This document shows positions 7,872 to 17,206 of a stretch of 64,000 nt of DNA, piece by piece. Position 1 is the stretch's first letter. Each line of letters opens with the position of its first letter. The stretch is from the NCBI GenBank assembly GCA_903842455.1, contig CAIMLX010000256.1, positions 1 through 64,000 on the forward strand. Reading direction: 5' to 3'. Both the position numbers and the translations under genes were made by a program. The DNA comes from an uncultured Hyphomicrobiales bacterium (GTDB lineage Bacteria > Pseudomonadota > Alphaproteobacteria > Rhizobiales > Devosiaceae). The notes under the pieces were generated by a model that was given only the letters and a program-made list of their open reading frames with translations, was not told where the DNA came from and did not search any database.

Positions 7872-8783
7872 ATGCCGCGTAGCGGGACTCACGTCATTGT
7901 CGTAGGCAATGAGAAGGGTGGCTCGGGTAAGTCGACCACGGCGTTCCACCTTGCCGTTTACCTGATGTACCAGGGCTTCCGCGTCGCTTCGATCGACGTC
8001 GACAGCCGACAGCAGACGCTGACGCAGTATGTGCGCAACCGCCGCAACTGGGCGCAGGCGCATGATCTCAAGCTGCCGCACGCGACGCATTACCACCTGC
8101 CGCTGTCGAAGTCGGATTCTATCAAGGAAAACCAGCGGCTCGAGTTCGACCTGTTCCGGCAGGCGATCATCGAGGTCGAGGGGGATGCGGACTTCCTGAT
8201 CGTCGATACGCCTGGCTTCGATACGCACCTGACGCGGCTGGCGCATTCGCTGGCCGATACGCTGGTGACGCCGCTCAACGATTCGATCATCGACCTCGAC
8301 GTGATGGCGCATGTCGATCCGGTGACCGGCGATCCGCGCGAGATGAGCCACTACGCCCGCCTGGTGCAGCGGGCGCGCACCGAGCGGCTGTCGATCGACG
8401 GGCGGACGGTGGACTGGGTGATCGTCCGCAACCGCATTTCCATGCTGCCGTCACGCTCTGCCAAGATCGTGCAGTCAGCGATCGAGAAGATCGCGGTGCG
8501 GCTGGGCTGCCGGGTCGCCGACGGCATTGCCGAACGGGTGATCTTCCGCTCGCTGTTTCCCACCGGGATGACCGTGTTCGATCCGCTCGACAAGGAGATG
8601 CTGGGCGGACTGCCGTCGATGTCGCATCTCAGCGCCCGGCAGGAATACCGGGCGCTCGTCGAGGCGCTGCGGCTGCCGGTGAGCGAGCGCGCCAAGGCCC
8701 GCATCGAGGCCAGCCGGGCGCTGGCGCAGACGGCGCAGGCACCGGTGCAGTTCGAGCACATGGCGCAGGGCGTGGCGGAGTAG
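7872..8783 (+). CDS. mipZ: Cell-division site positioning ATPase MipZ
   Basis: MipZ is the ParA/MinD-like ATPase that forms polar gradients and keeps FtsZ at midcell in alphaproteobacteria, with ParB as partner. The 303-residue product starts MPRSGTHVIVVGNEKGGSGKST, with a deviant Walker A KGGSGKST (15-22) containing the signature lysine. It also has DVDSRQQTLTQYVRNRR and a Walker B IVDTPG. The C-terminal region DPLDKEMLGGLPSMSHLSARQEYR is typical of MipZ. The ATG at 7872 follows GGGGAAG. It is monocistronic, with a 156-nt upstream gap and a palindromic element after the stop. Confidence 0.95.
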   Translation: MPRSGTHVIVVGNEKGGSGKSTTAFHLAVYLMYQGFRVASIDVDSRQQTLTQYVRNRRNWAQAHDLKLPHATHYHLPLSKSDSIKENQRLEFDLFRQAIIEVEGDADFLIVDTPGFDTHLTRLAHSLADTLVTPLNDSIIDLDVMAHVDPVTGDPREMSHYARLVQRARTERLSIDGRTVDWVIVRNRISMLPSRSAKIVQSAIEKIAVRLGCRVADGIAERVIFRSLFPTGMTVFDPLDKEMLGGLPSMSHLSARQEYRALVEALRLPVSERAKARIEASRALAQTAQAPVQFEHMAQGVAE

Positions 8784-8799
8784 GGGCAACCTGCGGTTG

Positions 8800-8850
8800 C
8801 GACCCCTCATCCGGCTGCCGCCACCTTCTCCCACAAGGGGAGAAGGCGAT
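8800..8850. repeat. Extragenic palindromic element (rhizobial-type) between convergent genes
   Basis: The core CCTTCTCCC (8824-8832) pairs with GGGAGAAGG (8838-8846) around ACAAG, preceded by the CTCATCCGGCTGCCGCCA lead typical of dispersed palindromes in Rhizobiales genomes. It lies between the 3' ends of mipZ and the SDR gene, so it may also serve as a bidirectional terminator. The outer boundaries are approximate. Confidence 0.65.
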
Positions 8851-8870
8851 GTTCGGGCGGGGGTGCCCCC

Positions 8871-9650
8871 CTAGATCAACAGCGACTGGGCGCCGTCGAT
8901 CCAGATCGGGGTGCCGCTGATGTGGCTGGAGCGGTCCGAGCCGAGGAAGACCACGAGGTCGGCGACCTGCTCGGAGGTTCCGGGCTTGCCGTGGGTCAGC
9001 GGGACCTTGCCGCGTGGGTAGATCGCGGGGATCAGCGCGCGCTCGTTGTTGCGCTGCGTGGTGTTGTCGCTGATTTCCGTCTTGATGGCGCCGGGGCAGA
9101 TGATGTTCACGCGGATGCGGTACTGGGCCAGTTCGATGGCCAGCATCTGGCCGAAGGCGACCTGGCCTGCCTTGCTGGTCGAGTAGGCGCTGGCACCGGG
9201 CAAGGTGAAAGTCCGGGTGCCGTTGATCGACGAGGTGATGATGAACGAGCCGCCGTGCTGCTTCATCAGTGGCACGCTGAGATGCGCGGTGAGGAAGGTG
9301 CCGCCGAGGTTGATGCGCTGGGTGTCGTTCCACTCGTCGTAGGTGAGTTCCTCGATCGGGGCCCAGACGCCGTTGATGCCGGCATTGGCGAACACGATGT
9401 CGAGGCGGCCATGTTCCGAGCCGATGCGCTCGAACGCCGCCTGCATCTGCGCCTCGTCCGAAATGTCGGCCTTGAGCGTCAGTGCCTTGCCGCCAGCCGC
9501 GCGGATCGCGTCAGCGACCTCTTCCATCTGGGCGGTCGTCCGCCCGATGAGCACTACGTCGGCACCAGCGGCAGCCAAGGCTTTGGCCGCTGCTGCCCCG
9601 AGGCCCGAACCACCACCGGTGACGAGCGCGATCTTTCCGTCGAGTTCCAA
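8871..9650 (-). CDS. SDR family NAD(P)-dependent oxidoreductase
   Basis: This is a 259-residue classical short-chain dehydrogenase. The Rossmann motif TGGGSGLG is at 11-18, NAG at 89-91, the catalytic Ser near 140 and YxxxK as Tyr156/Lys160. A C-terminal SHISGTPIWIDGAQSL is typical of FabG-like members. An arginine at 37 suggests NADP preference. The start is TTG (9650) with GGAGG seven bases upstream; no in-frame ATG exists near it. The substrate is not predictable. It converges on mipZ. Confidence 0.92.
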   Translation of the reverse strand: MELDGKIALVTGGGSGLGAAAAKALAAAGADVVLIGRTTAQMEEVADAIRAAGGKALTLKADISDEAQMQAAFERIGSEHGRLDIVFANAGINGVWAPIEELTYDEWNDTQRINLGGTFLTAHLSVPLMKQHGGSFIITSSINGTRTFTLPGASAYSTSKAGQVAFGQMLAIELAQYRIRVNIICPGAIKTEISDNTTQRNNERALIPAIYPRGKVPLTHGKPGTSEQVADLVVFLGSDRSSHISGTPIWIDGAQSLLI

Positions 9651-9705
9651 AGTTCTGCCTCCGAAGAATCCCGGAGGCGAACGTGGTCCGGGACGGTGGG
9701 TTCCG

Positions 9706-9987
9706 TCAAACGCTCCGTTGCGGCAGCCTGACGCGCACGGCTCTGCCGCCGTTCGGGCTGAACACGTCGAGCTCGATTTCCACCGCAGGCATGAGCATGC
9801 GACGGGTGCGGGCCGACAGGGTCATCACCGCGCCGAGCAGTTCGGTGACACTGCGGCGCTTGAGACCGGGATTGAATGCCGCGACCATGGCGTTGACCGC
9901 CTGGGCACGGATTTCACCGTCTTCTGATGCCAGGCGCGACTGGCCGACAAAGCGGGCCAGCTCGCTCAGGCTGGATAGTTCGCTCAT
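9706..9987 (-). CDS. Hypothetical protein, 93 aa
   Basis: I do not recognise the family. The product MSELSSLSELARFVGQ... is a small soluble protein. It has a helical N-terminal half (AQAVNAMVAAFNPGLKRRS), a middle LLGAVMTLSARTRRML helix and a basic, beta-rich end (VEIELDVFSPNGGRAVRVRLP). The ATG at 9987 is preceded by TTTGGAG. It follows dacA-like on the same strand after about 70 nt, which includes a GC-rich hairpin (10026-10042), so it may be expressed with it or separately. Confidence 0.55.
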   Translation of the reverse strand: MSELSSLSELARFVGQSRLASEDGEIRAQAVNAMVAAFNPGLKRRSVTELLGAVMTLSARTRRMLMPAVEIELDVFSPNGGRAVRVRLPQRSV

Positions 9988-10056
9988 TGGGGCTACTCCA
10001 AACACAGGCCACAATTCGCTTCCCTGGGGGCGGCTGCCCCTTTCCGTGCGGTCCGG

Positions 10057-11679
10057 TCAGGACTGCATGGCGAGGCAGCTCATCTTTGCTTTCTTCAGTT
10101 CACTGCACATGCTGGCGGCCTGCTCACGGGCCGCAAAGCCGCCGAAGCGTGCCCGGAAGAACACTTGCCCGTTCTTCTCGAAACGTTCGACGTAGGACCG
10201 GAAGCTCGCCAGCGTATCGATCCGGCCGGAAGCATCGGTGATCAGCTGGTTGGCGCCACCTTCCGTGGGGGCAGCGCCGATCTGCACGATCCAGCCGCCG
10301 GTGAGCGTCTGAGCCGTGGTTTCCTCGACGGCGGCGACCATGATCGGCGCCGGCTCGGGCTGGTTGGCGACCGGGGCCGGCGACGCATCGCCGACGGCAC
10401 CTGAGGTCATGAGGTCGAGCGGCTCACCTTCTTCGCCAATGCCGACAGGCGGCAGCAGCGGGGCCGAGGGGGCGGTAGAGCCAAGCGGTGCGGGCGCAGC
10501 GCCGAGTTCGAAGGTGTCGCTGATCCATGCACCGATCACGTCGAGCGGACGGTCGCCGACGGGGGCCGCGAGGGTGTTGACCGCCTGAACCGCCTGCAGG
10601 TCTTCCGGACGCGCGGCCGGCAGCGGCGCACCGGTGCCGATGGAGGCGACGGTGATATCGTCAGGCTGCTGGGCAGCATCGACGGGCTGCAGCCTGGCAG
10701 TGACGGCACCATTGAGCCGGAATTTCGGATAGGGCATCGGGATGACGGGCTGATCGGACGCGGCGGCAACCATCACGGTCGCGCCCTTGCGACCAGGCTG
10801 CGGGATGACGGCCGCCGACTGGTAGGACCCCGAGCGTCCCTTGGGCAGGTAAGTCTTGACCAGCTCTCGCACCTTCGCGTCGCGGCTGCCACCGCTGTCG
10901 AAGCCGAAGCCCACGACCACGATGTGGCGGCCGTTGGAGCGCGCGGCGGTCAGAAGGTTAAAGCCCGAAGCATTGGTGTAGCCGGTCTTGATGCCATCGA
11001 CGCCGTTGGACCCAAGCAACCGGTTGTGGTTGCCGTAGGTGCGCTTGCCGTACGAGAAGCTCTTGGTCTGGAAATACTCGTAGTATTCGGGGAAGTGCTG
11101 GTAGACGGCCATGCCGAGGATGGCCTGGTCGCGGACCGTGGTGACCTGGCCGCTGTCGGGCAGGCCCGATGCATTGCGATAGGTGGTGCTGGACATGCCC
11201 AGCGCCTTGGCGGTCGCCGTCATGCGCTTGGCGAAAGCGCTTTCGGAACCGGAGATATTCTCGGCGATGACGCGGGCCATGTCGTTGGCCGACAGCGTGA
11301 CGATCGACTTGATGGCGTTCTCGACGGTGATGGTGGACCCCGACCGCAGACCCAGCTTGGTGGGCACGGCGGAGGCGGCGTGCTTGGAGACCTTGAACTT
11401 GGTTTTCAGGGTGACGTTGCCCGCCTTCAGTTCCTGAAACAGGACGTAGAGGGTCATCACCTTGGTGACGGAGGCCGGATAGCGGGCCGCGTCGGCCGAG
11501 CTCTCGTAGAGAGTCTTGCCTGTCTTGGCATCGACCACGATGCCGGCAAACTTGCGGGGGACCGATGCCGCCTCGGAGGGCGCCACCGTTGCAGCGAGCA
11601 ACGGCACGATCATCACGAGCGTGAGGATCAGGCGAGAAAATAGCCCGCGCGCTTGGGAAAATGCCTTGTGGGAAGCCAC
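10057..11679 (-). CDS. D-alanyl-D-alanine carboxypeptidase (PBP5-type) with C-terminal SPOR domain
   Basis: This 540-residue exported class S11 peptidase trims the terminal D-Ala of peptidoglycan pentapeptides in the periplasm. A Sec signal peptide covers about 1-38 (cleavage after SEA-A). Active-site motifs are SVTK (70-73), SAN (130-132) and KTG (231-233). A long Pro/Ala-rich linker follows, then a SPOR domain (about 460-540, GGWIVQIGAAPTEGGANQLI), which binds denuded glycan strands and targets proteins to the septum. The SPOR fusion suggests a division-site role. It is divergent from clpS with a 255-nt gap. Confidence 0.93.
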   Translation of the reverse strand: MASHKAFSQARGLFSRLILTLVMIVPLLAATVAPSEAASVPRKFAGIVVDAKTGKTLYESSADAARYPASVTKVMTLYVLFQELKAGNVTLKTKFKVSKHAASAVPTKLGLRSGSTITVENAIKSIVTLSANDMARVIAENISGSESAFAKRMTATAKALGMSSTTYRNASGLPDSGQVTTVRDQAILGMAVYQHFPEYYEYFQTKSFSYGKRTYGNHNRLLGSNGVDGIKTGYTNASGFNLLTAARSNGRHIVVVGFGFDSGGSRDAKVRELVKTYLPKGRSGSYQSAAVIPQPGRKGATVMVAAASDQPVIPMPYPKFRLNGAVTARLQPVDAAQQPDDITVASIGTGAPLPAARPEDLQAVQAVNTLAAPVGDRPLDVIGAWISDTFELGAAPAPLGSTAPSAPLLPPVGIGEEGEPLDLMTSGAVGDASPAPVANQPEPAPIMVAAVEETTAQTLTGGWIVQIGAAPTEGGANQLITDASGRIDTLASFRSYVERFEKNGQVFFRARFGGFAAREQAASMCSELKKAKMSCLAMQS

Positions 11680-11934
11680 CCGGAACTCCAGATTCTATCG
11701 AGGCATACTCGCCTCGTACTCAGAACACTTGCACTGGAACCGGCCTCTGCCCCCAAGCGAGCGGCCAGCTTCCATCGCAATGCCGACATTAGGCAGGCCG
11801 CCTTACCATTCCGTAAAATGCGATGGTTCTGAGGAGGCACGGTGAACGAATTGTGCCGCGCTCCACCTGCTCCTAAGTTTAGGTTCCCAGGCACTTAACA
11901 CCGGGCCGGTTTTGCCTACATACTGCCGGTCACC
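11680..11934. other. Divergent intergenic region between D,D-carboxypeptidase and clpS
   Basis: No gene is seen here. A possible clpS promoter is CTTAAC, 16-nt spacer, CTACAT (about 11896-11923). This is weak sequence-only evidence. Confidence 0.3.
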
Positions 11935-12357
11935 ATGCTGCTTCGAACTGACCCTACCGAGACCCGAGCCATGCGTGCTGCCTTTCCGTTTGCCCAGCCC
12001 GACAGCAGGCTGCGTCTTGCCAAGGAAGACGGCGGCGACAAGGACGGTTCGGGTGCAGGGCGGTCCGACACGGCCACCATCACCAAGCCAAAGACCAAGA
12101 GCAAACGGCCCAGCCTCTACCGGGTGCTCATCCTCAACGACGACTACACGCCGATGGAGTTCGTGGTGCTGGTGCTTCAAGACGTCTTCAACAAATCGCG
12201 TGAAGACGCCATGCGCATCATGCTGCACGTTCATAACCACGGCGTCGGGGAATGCGGCGTCTATCCATTCGAGGTGGCCGAAACCAAGGTCACCCGCGTC
12301 ATGGATGCCGCCCGCAAGAACCAGCATCCGCTGCAATGCGTGATGGAAAAGCAATAG
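11935..12357 (+). CDS. clpS: ATP-dependent Clp protease adaptor ClpS
   Basis: ClpS delivers N-degron substrates (N-terminal Phe, Leu, Trp, Tyr) to ClpAP. The core domain (about 58-140) contains [21 protein letters not shown] with the conserved NDD and the hydrophobic pocket. [21 protein letters not shown] follows, with the conserved HxxG and Cys-Gly-x-Tyr. An N-terminal extension of about 55 residues is disordered and charged. A start at the second ATG (11971) would shorten it and cannot be excluded. It is followed at 11 nt by clpA, the normal gene pair. Confidence 0.95.
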   Translation: MLLRTDPTETRAMRAAFPFAQPDSRLRLAKEDGGDKDGSGAGRSDTATITKPKTKSKRPSLYRVLILNDDYTPMEFVVLVLQDVFNKSREDAMRIMLHVHNHGVGECGVYPFEVAETKVTRVMDAARKNQHPLQCVMEKQ

Positions 12358-12368
12358 GAACCAGTCAT

Positions 12369-14759
12369 ATGCCATCTTTTTCGCGCGGACTTGAGAAGGC
12401 CCTGCATCAGGCAATGAACCTGGCCCGCGAGCGGGCCCACGAGTTCGCGACGCTCGAGCACCTGTTGCTGGCGCTGACCGACGACCGCGACACCATCGCG
12501 GTTCTCACCGGCTGCGACGTCGAGATCGAAGCGCTCAAGAGCGACCTCGAGGATTTCATCAACGAGGAGCTCGACAGCCTCGTGGTGCCGAACGGCCAGG
12601 ATGCGCGGCCGACCGCCGCCTTCCAGCGCGTGATCCAGCGCGCGGTGATCCACGTGCAGTCGTCCGGTAAGGAAGAAGTGACCGGTGCCAATGTGCTCGT
12701 CGCCATCTTCGCGGAGCGCGAGAGCCACGCGGCGTATTTCCTCGAGCAGCAGGACATGACGCGGCTCGACGCCGTCAACTTCATCTCGCATGGCATCACC
12801 AAGTCCGGGCAGGGGGAAGAGCGTCGCGTCCGCGGCGCGGACCAGCCGAACGGCAACGGCCCGAACGAGGAGGGCGAGCGCGCCGGCAGCGGCAGCGGCC
12901 AGAGTTCGGCGCTCGCCGATTTCTGCGTCAACCTCAACGAGAAGGCCAAGGCCGGCAAGATCGATCCGCTGATCGGGCGCGACAGCGAACTGCGCCGGAC
13001 CATCCAGATTCTCTGCCGGCGCTCGAAGAACAATCCGCTCTATGTCGGTGACGCCGGTGTTGGCAAGACCGCCATCGCCGAGGGCCTGGCGCGCAAGATC
13101 GTCGAGGGCGAGGTGCCCGAGGTGCTGCGCGAGTCGATCATCTACTCGCTCGACATGGGCTCGCTGCTGGCCGGCAGCCGCGATCGCGGCGACTTCGAGG
13201 AGCGGCTCAAGGCCGTGATGAAGGAGCTCGAAAAGCACCCCGACGCCATCCTGTTCATCGACGAGATCCACACCGTGATCGGCGCTGGCGCCACCTCGGG
13301 CGGCGCGCTCGACGCATCGAACCTGCTGAAGCCGGCGCTCGCTTCGGGCGCCATCCGCTGCATCGGTTCGACGACGTTCAAGGAGTACCGCCAGTTCTTC
13401 GAGAAGGACCGGGCGCTGGTCCGTCGCTTCCAGAAGATCGACGTCAACGAGCCCTCGATCCCCGACGCGATCGAGATCGTGAAGGGGCTTCGGCCGTATT
13501 ACGAGGACTACCACAAGCTCAAGTACACCGATGAGGCGCTGAAGGCCGCGGTGGAGCTGAGCGCGCGCTACATCAACGACCGCAAGTTGCCCGACAAGGC
13601 GATCGACGTGATCGACGAGACCGGCGCCAGCCAGATGCTGCTGACGCCGGACAAGCGGAAGGCCATCATCGACGTCGAGGACATCGAGCAGACCGTCGCG
13701 ACGATGGCCCGCATCCCGCCCAAGTCGGTGTCGAAGTCGGACTCCGAGCTGTTGTTGAACCTCGAGAGCAATCTCAAGACGGTGGTGTTCGGCCAGGATG
13801 CGGCGATCACGGCGCTTTCCTCGGCGATCAAGCTGGCGCGGGCCGGCCTGCGCGAACCGGAAAAGCCGATCGGCTCGTACCTGTTCACTGGCCCTACCGG
13901 TGTCGGCAAGACTGAAGTGGCAAAGCAGCTGGCGGATACGCTGGGCGTGGAACTGCTGCGCTTCGACATGTCCGAATACATGGAGCGGCACACCATTTCG
14001 CGGCTGATCGGCGCCCCTCCGGGCTATGTCGGCTTCGACCAGGGCGGCCTCTTGACCGATGGCGTGGACCAGCATCCGCACTGCGTTGTGCTGCTCGACG
14101 AGATCGAGAAGGCGCACCCGGACCTGTTCAACATCCTGCTGCAGGTGATGGATCACGGCAAGCTGACCGACCACAACGGCAAGGCGGTCGACTTCCGCAA
14201 CGTCATCCTGATCATGACGTCGAACGTGGGCGCCATGGAACTGCAGAAGTCGCCGATCGGCTTCGGCCGCAAGCGCGAGCAGGGGGACGACGAGGAAGCG
14301 ATCAACCGGATGTTCACGCCGGAATTCCGCAACCGCCTCGACGCCATCATCTCGTTCGGCCCGCTGCCGCCGATCGTGGTGCGTCGCGTGGTCGAGAAGT
14401 TCGTGCTGCAGCTCGAAGGCCAGCTGGCCGAGCGTGGCGTGACCATCGAGCTGACCCCGGAAGCCGCCGAGTGGCTTGCCATCCGTGGCTATGACGAGCG
14501 CATGGGTGCCCGGCCGCTGGGCCGGGTCATCCAGGAGCACGTCAAGAAGCCGCTGGCCGACCAGGTGCTGTTCGGCGAGCTGGTGAACGGTGGCTCGGTG
14601 ACCGTCGCGGTCGTCGGCGTCGGCCCGGATGCCAAGCTCGAGCTGATCGCCATCCCGCCGCGTCCGGCACGCCCCAAGGCCATACCCGGCCCCAAGGCGA
14701 CCAAGAAGAAGGCGGCGGCCGACAAGGCCGAGGACAAGCCGGCCGAAGAGAACAGCTGA
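12369..14759 (+). CDS. clpA: ATP-dependent Clp protease ATP-binding subunit ClpA
   Basis: ClpA is the AAA+ unfoldase of ClpAP. The 796-residue protein has the Clp-N repeat domain (1-150), which contacts ClpS, then a charged linker. The first AAA+ module has Walker A GDAGVGKT (about 226-233) and the second has GPTGVGKT (about 507-514). Both Walker B motifs are present (FIDEIH and LLDEIEKAHPD), along with the DKAIDVIDE sensor region. The C-terminal tail is unusually rich in Lys/Ala/Pro. The ATG at 12369 has AGGA about nine bases upstream. A strong terminator follows. Confidence 0.97.
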   Translation: MPSFSRGLEKALHQAMNLARERAHEFATLEHLLLALTDDRDTIAVLTGCDVEIEALKSDLEDFINEELDSLVVPNGQDARPTAAFQRVIQRAVIHVQSSGKEEVTGANVLVAIFAERESHAAYFLEQQDMTRLDAVNFISHGITKSGQGEERRVRGADQPNGNGPNEEGERAGSGSGQSSALADFCVNLNEKAKAGKIDPLIGRDSELRRTIQILCRRSKNNPLYVGDAGVGKTAIAEGLARKIVEGEVPEVLRESIIYSLDMGSLLAGSRDRGDFEERLKAVMKELEKHPDAILFIDEIHTVIGAGATSGGALDASNLLKPALASGAIRCIGSTTFKEYRQFFEKDRALVRRFQKIDVNEPSIPDAIEIVKGLRPYYEDYHKLKYTDEALKAAVELSARYINDRKLPDKAIDVIDETGASQMLLTPDKRKAIIDVEDIEQTVATMARIPPKSVSKSDSELLLNLESNLKTVVFGQDAAITALSSAIKLARAGLREPEKPIGSYLFTGPTGVGKTEVAKQLADTLGVELLRFDMSEYMERHTISRLIGAPPGYVGFDQGGLLTDGVDQHPHCVVLLDEIEKAHPDLFNILLQVMDHGKLTDHNGKAVDFRNVILIMTSNVGAMELQKSPIGFGRKREQGDDEEAINRMFTPEFRNRLDAIISFGPLPPIVVRRVVEKFVLQLEGQLAERGVTIELTPEAAEWLAIRGYDERMGARPLGRVIQEHVKKPLADQVLFGELVNGGSVTVAVVGVGPDAKLELIAIPPRPARPKAIPGPKATKKKAAADKAEDKPAEENS

Positions 14760-14780
14760 GGCTGGATGCATTTCATGATG

Positions 14781-14806
14781 AAGGCCGGGAGCGATCCCGG
14801 CCTTTT
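14781..14806 (+). terminator. Rho-independent terminator of clpSA
   Basis: A perfect 10-bp stem AAGGCCGGGA / TCCCGGCCTT with a GCGA tetraloop is followed directly by TTTTCTATT. It lies 22 nt after the clpA stop. Confidence 0.88.
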
Positions 14807-15442
14807 CTATTCGATGCGCCGTAGCAGGAAACCCGTCAGCGTGGCGAGGTAGACGGCACCGGGCAGCAGCAGGGCCCAGAGGTTCCACGGGGCGTAGGCC
14901 GTGGCGCCGACCAGGGCACCGAGCAGCAGCGCCAGCCAGACCATCAGGTGCTGCATCCAGCGCAGGGGTGGCGCCTGGCCGCGAACGGCCCGCGCCAGAT
15001 CCTGCCCGGCTGCGAACAGCGTGCCGGTAATGAAGGTGGCGCCGAGCCGCGCCGCACCTTTCTGCGTCAGGATGGCGTTCTGGGCCCCGGCCGAGGCGGC
15101 CAGCACCAGCATCGACTGGGTCGAGGGCACGCCAAGCAGGTGAAGGGCGAGGGTGACGGTCAGCCCCGCCAGCACCAGCGCCGTTGCCGCCCGCCCGCCG
15201 CCCCACGAGAAGCCAGCCAGCAGGGCGCCGAGGAAGCTGCCGAGGAAGAACATGATCAACAGGCCCAACGGCAGGGCGAGCAGCATGCCTTCCATGCCGG
15301 TGAAGGCGGCGCCCAGTTGCGTGGTGTTGCCGCTCATGAACGAGGTGTAGAAACCACCCAGCTCGATGAAGCCGACGACGTCGATCATCCCGGCGGCAGC
15401 GGTCAGTGCGAGGCCGAGGCCGAGGTGCGGGGCAGGAGTCAC
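14807..15442 (-). CDS. YoaK/DUF1275 family membrane protein
   Basis: This 211-residue inner-membrane protein has about six hydrophobic helices. The YoaK family hallmarks are the N-terminal GMIDVVGFIELGGFYTSFMSGNTTQ block and the central GAQNA followed by TxxxGT (ATFITGTLF). The family is widespread, and a transport or small-molecule role is only supposed. It is read toward clpA, with the clpA terminator at its 3' end. The start at 15442 lies about 16 nt from the HIT gene's stop, so it probably follows HIT in the same transcript. Confidence 0.85.
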   Translation of the reverse strand: MTPAPHLGLGLALTAAAGMIDVVGFIELGGFYTSFMSGNTTQLGAAFTGMEGMLLALPLGLLIMFFLGSFLGALLAGFSWGGGRAATALVLAGLTVTLALHLLGVPSTQSMLVLAASAGAQNAILTQKGAARLGATFITGTLFAAGQDLARAVRGQAPPLRWMQHLMVWLALLLGALVGATAYAPWNLWALLLPGAVYLATLTGFLLRRIE

Positions 15443-15458
15443 TCTCTACCCCTCCGGT

Positions 15459-15881
15459 TCATTCGAGGGCGGCGGCGATCGATTTCGCCTGCGCGGCGAG
15501 CTCGGCATCGTCGGCCTTGCCTTCGGCATGGCGGCCAAGCTCGTGACCATCATAGGCCGGGATGACGTGGAAGTGGAGGTGGAACACCGACTGGCCGGCC
15601 GGCGCTTCGTTGAACTGTGCGATGCGGATGCCGTCGGCGTCCATGGCCTTGTGCACGGCGTTGGCGACGCGCTGCACCTGGACAATCACCCGCGCGAGGA
15701 CGGCCGGATCGGCATCGAAAAGGTTGCGCGATGCGGCCTTCGGGATGACCAGCGTGTGGCCCTTCGACTGCGGGAAGATATCCATCATGACGAAGACATC
15801 GGCGTCCTCGTAGACCTTGTGGGCGGGAATCTCGCCGCGGATGATCTTGCCGAAGATATTGGCGGGGTCGTAGGCGGTCAC
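15459..15881 (-). CDS. HIT family nucleotide-binding protein (Hint-like hydrolase)
   Basis: This 140-residue histidine-triad protein carries H-x-H-x-H as His101, His103, His105 in HLHFHVIP, plus the N-terminal IFGKIIRGEIPAHKVYED. Such proteins hydrolyse nucleotide phosphoramidates or dinucleoside polyphosphates; the precise substrate is not evident. The start is GTG at 15881, overlapping the stop of the upstream glycosyltransferase by 4 nt. That indicates translational coupling. Confidence 0.93.
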   Translation of the reverse strand: MTAYDPANIFGKIIRGEIPAHKVYEDADVFVMMDIFPQSKGHTLVIPKAASRNLFDADPAVLARVIVQVQRVANAVHKAMDADGIRIAQFNEAPAGQSVFHLHFHVIPAYDGHELGRHAEGKADDAELAAQAKSIAAALE

Positions 15882-17206
15882 GAGGCGGCTCCCAGCAGTT
15901 GATCGGATTCGTCGAAATTGCCGGGATAGCCCTCGATCGTCTCCTCGACGATGTCGGCCGCAAGGTTCGTCCCGTCCTCGTGGTGCAGGCGGTCGCTGAG
16001 TTCGGCAGCCGCCAGTTCGTAGGATGTGTCGGTCGAGAGTTCGTCGAGCGCCGCTGCGAGGATGGTCGGCGTGAGCTTCCTGAGGCGCACCGGCTGCGGC
16101 CCGCAGCCGAGTTCATAGACGCGGCGGCCCCAGTAGGGCTGGTCGAAGAAGTGCGGGACGACAAAGGTCGGCTTGCCGGCGTAGAGGCCGGCATAAGTGG
16201 TGCCGGCGCCGCCATGATGCACCAGTGCCTTCATCAGCGGGAACAACCGCGTGTGGGGCGCCTTCTCGATCGAATAGACCGTGTCAGGCAGGTCCTCGGA
16301 GCGGATGCCGCCCCAGCCCTTGCCGACGACGGCACGACCGCCCCAGGCCTTCAGCGCCCTGGTGACGATCTCGGTGTTGCGCTGGGCGCCCCAGGGCATC
16401 GAACCGAAGCCCAGGTAGATCGGCGCGTCGCCGGCATCGAGGAACTTGCGGAACGCGGCATCCGGCTCCCAGCCGGTATCGTCGTCGAGGCGCCAGAAAC
16501 CGGTGACGATGGTCGAATCGGGCCAGTCGCCGGGGCGCGGCGAGATGATGGGCGAATAGGCGTGCAGCGCCGGGATCGGCTCGCCGCGGGCGTTCTTCGA
16601 AAAGCCCGAGCGCTTGCGGGAGCGTAGTCCGAGCAGCTTGGCGCGCATCCGGTCGCGCGGAAAATCGTAGTAGGTCTGGTAGGCCGCCTGGATGACGTAG
16701 CTCAGCCGGTTGAACAGCGGATCGAGGCTGATGCGGTTGAACAGCGGCTCAGGCGTGGTGCCCTCGTAGGCGAAATAGGGGAACTCGCCGGTGGGATTGA
16801 GCGGCTGAAACGCCGTCATGATCGACGGGATGTCGAGCGCCTCGGCGATATCGACGGCGAAGTTGGTGGTCTGGTGGAAGACGATGGCGTCGCAGTCCTG
16901 CGCGACGGCCCAGAGGTGGCGGGTGGCGACCTTGAGGATCTTCTGCCCGTCGCGCAGCAGCTTCGGCGCGTAGAGCAGGGAGTTCTTCTGCATCACGGTG
17001 TCGAACTGGCTCTGGCGGAGGAACGCCTGGATGTCGGTCCCGAGCGTCTGGTACTCGAGCCCGTGCGACTTGACGAACTCTTCGAAGTCCAGGGTTGTCG
17101 CGATGACGACGGAATGGCCGCGCTTGGTCAGGGCACGTCCCAGCGCCACGAAAGGCTGGACGTCACCCATCGTACCGATCGCCGCGATCGCGATGCGCTT
17201 GCTCAT
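15878..17206 (-). CDS. UGT/GT28-like glycosyltransferase (GT1 family fold)
   Basis: This 442-residue GT-B glycosyltransferase resembles sterol 3-beta-glucosyltransferases and macrolide/rhamnolipid-type transferases. The N-terminal acceptor domain starts with IAIAAIGTMGDVQPFVALGRAL, the family's typical first loop. The C-terminal donor domain has YLGFGSM and the UDP-sugar binding HHGGAGTTYAGLYAGKP with DQPYWGRRVYELG. The ATG at 17206 has AGGGAGA upstream; an in-frame extension to 17242 is unlikely. The acceptor is unknown, possibly a lipid. It is coupled to the HIT gene by a 4-nt overlap, with no biosynthetic cluster nearby. Confidence 0.88.
   Translation of the reverse strand: MSKRIAIAAIGTMGDVQPFVALGRALTKRGHSVVIATTLDFEEFVKSHGLEYQTLGTDIQAFLRQSQFDTVMQKNSLLYAPKLLRDGQKILKVATRHLWAVAQDCDAIVFHQTTNFAVDIAEALDIPSIMTAFQPLNPTGEFPYFAYEGTTPEPLFNRISLDPLFNRLSYVIQAAYQTYYDFPRDRMRAKLLGLRSRKRSGFSKNARGEPIPALHAYSPIISPRPGDWPDSTIVTGFWRLDDDTGWEPDAAFRKFLDAGDAPIYLGFGSMPWGAQRNTEIVTRALKAWGGRAVVGKGWGGIRSEDLPDTVYSIEKAPHTRLFPLMKALVHHGGAGTTYAGLYAGKPTFVVPHFFDQPYWGRRVYELGCGPQPVRLRKLTPTILAAALDELSTDTSYELAAAELSDRLHHEDGTNLAADIVEETIEGYPGNFDESDQLLGAAS

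Noticed and set aside
12261..15206. Very long open frame (over 900 codons) on the minus strand opposite clpA
   Set aside because: It mirrors clpA codon structure in a GC-rich genome, is full of His/Arg/Asp low-complexity sequence, and has no domain or ribosome-binding site.
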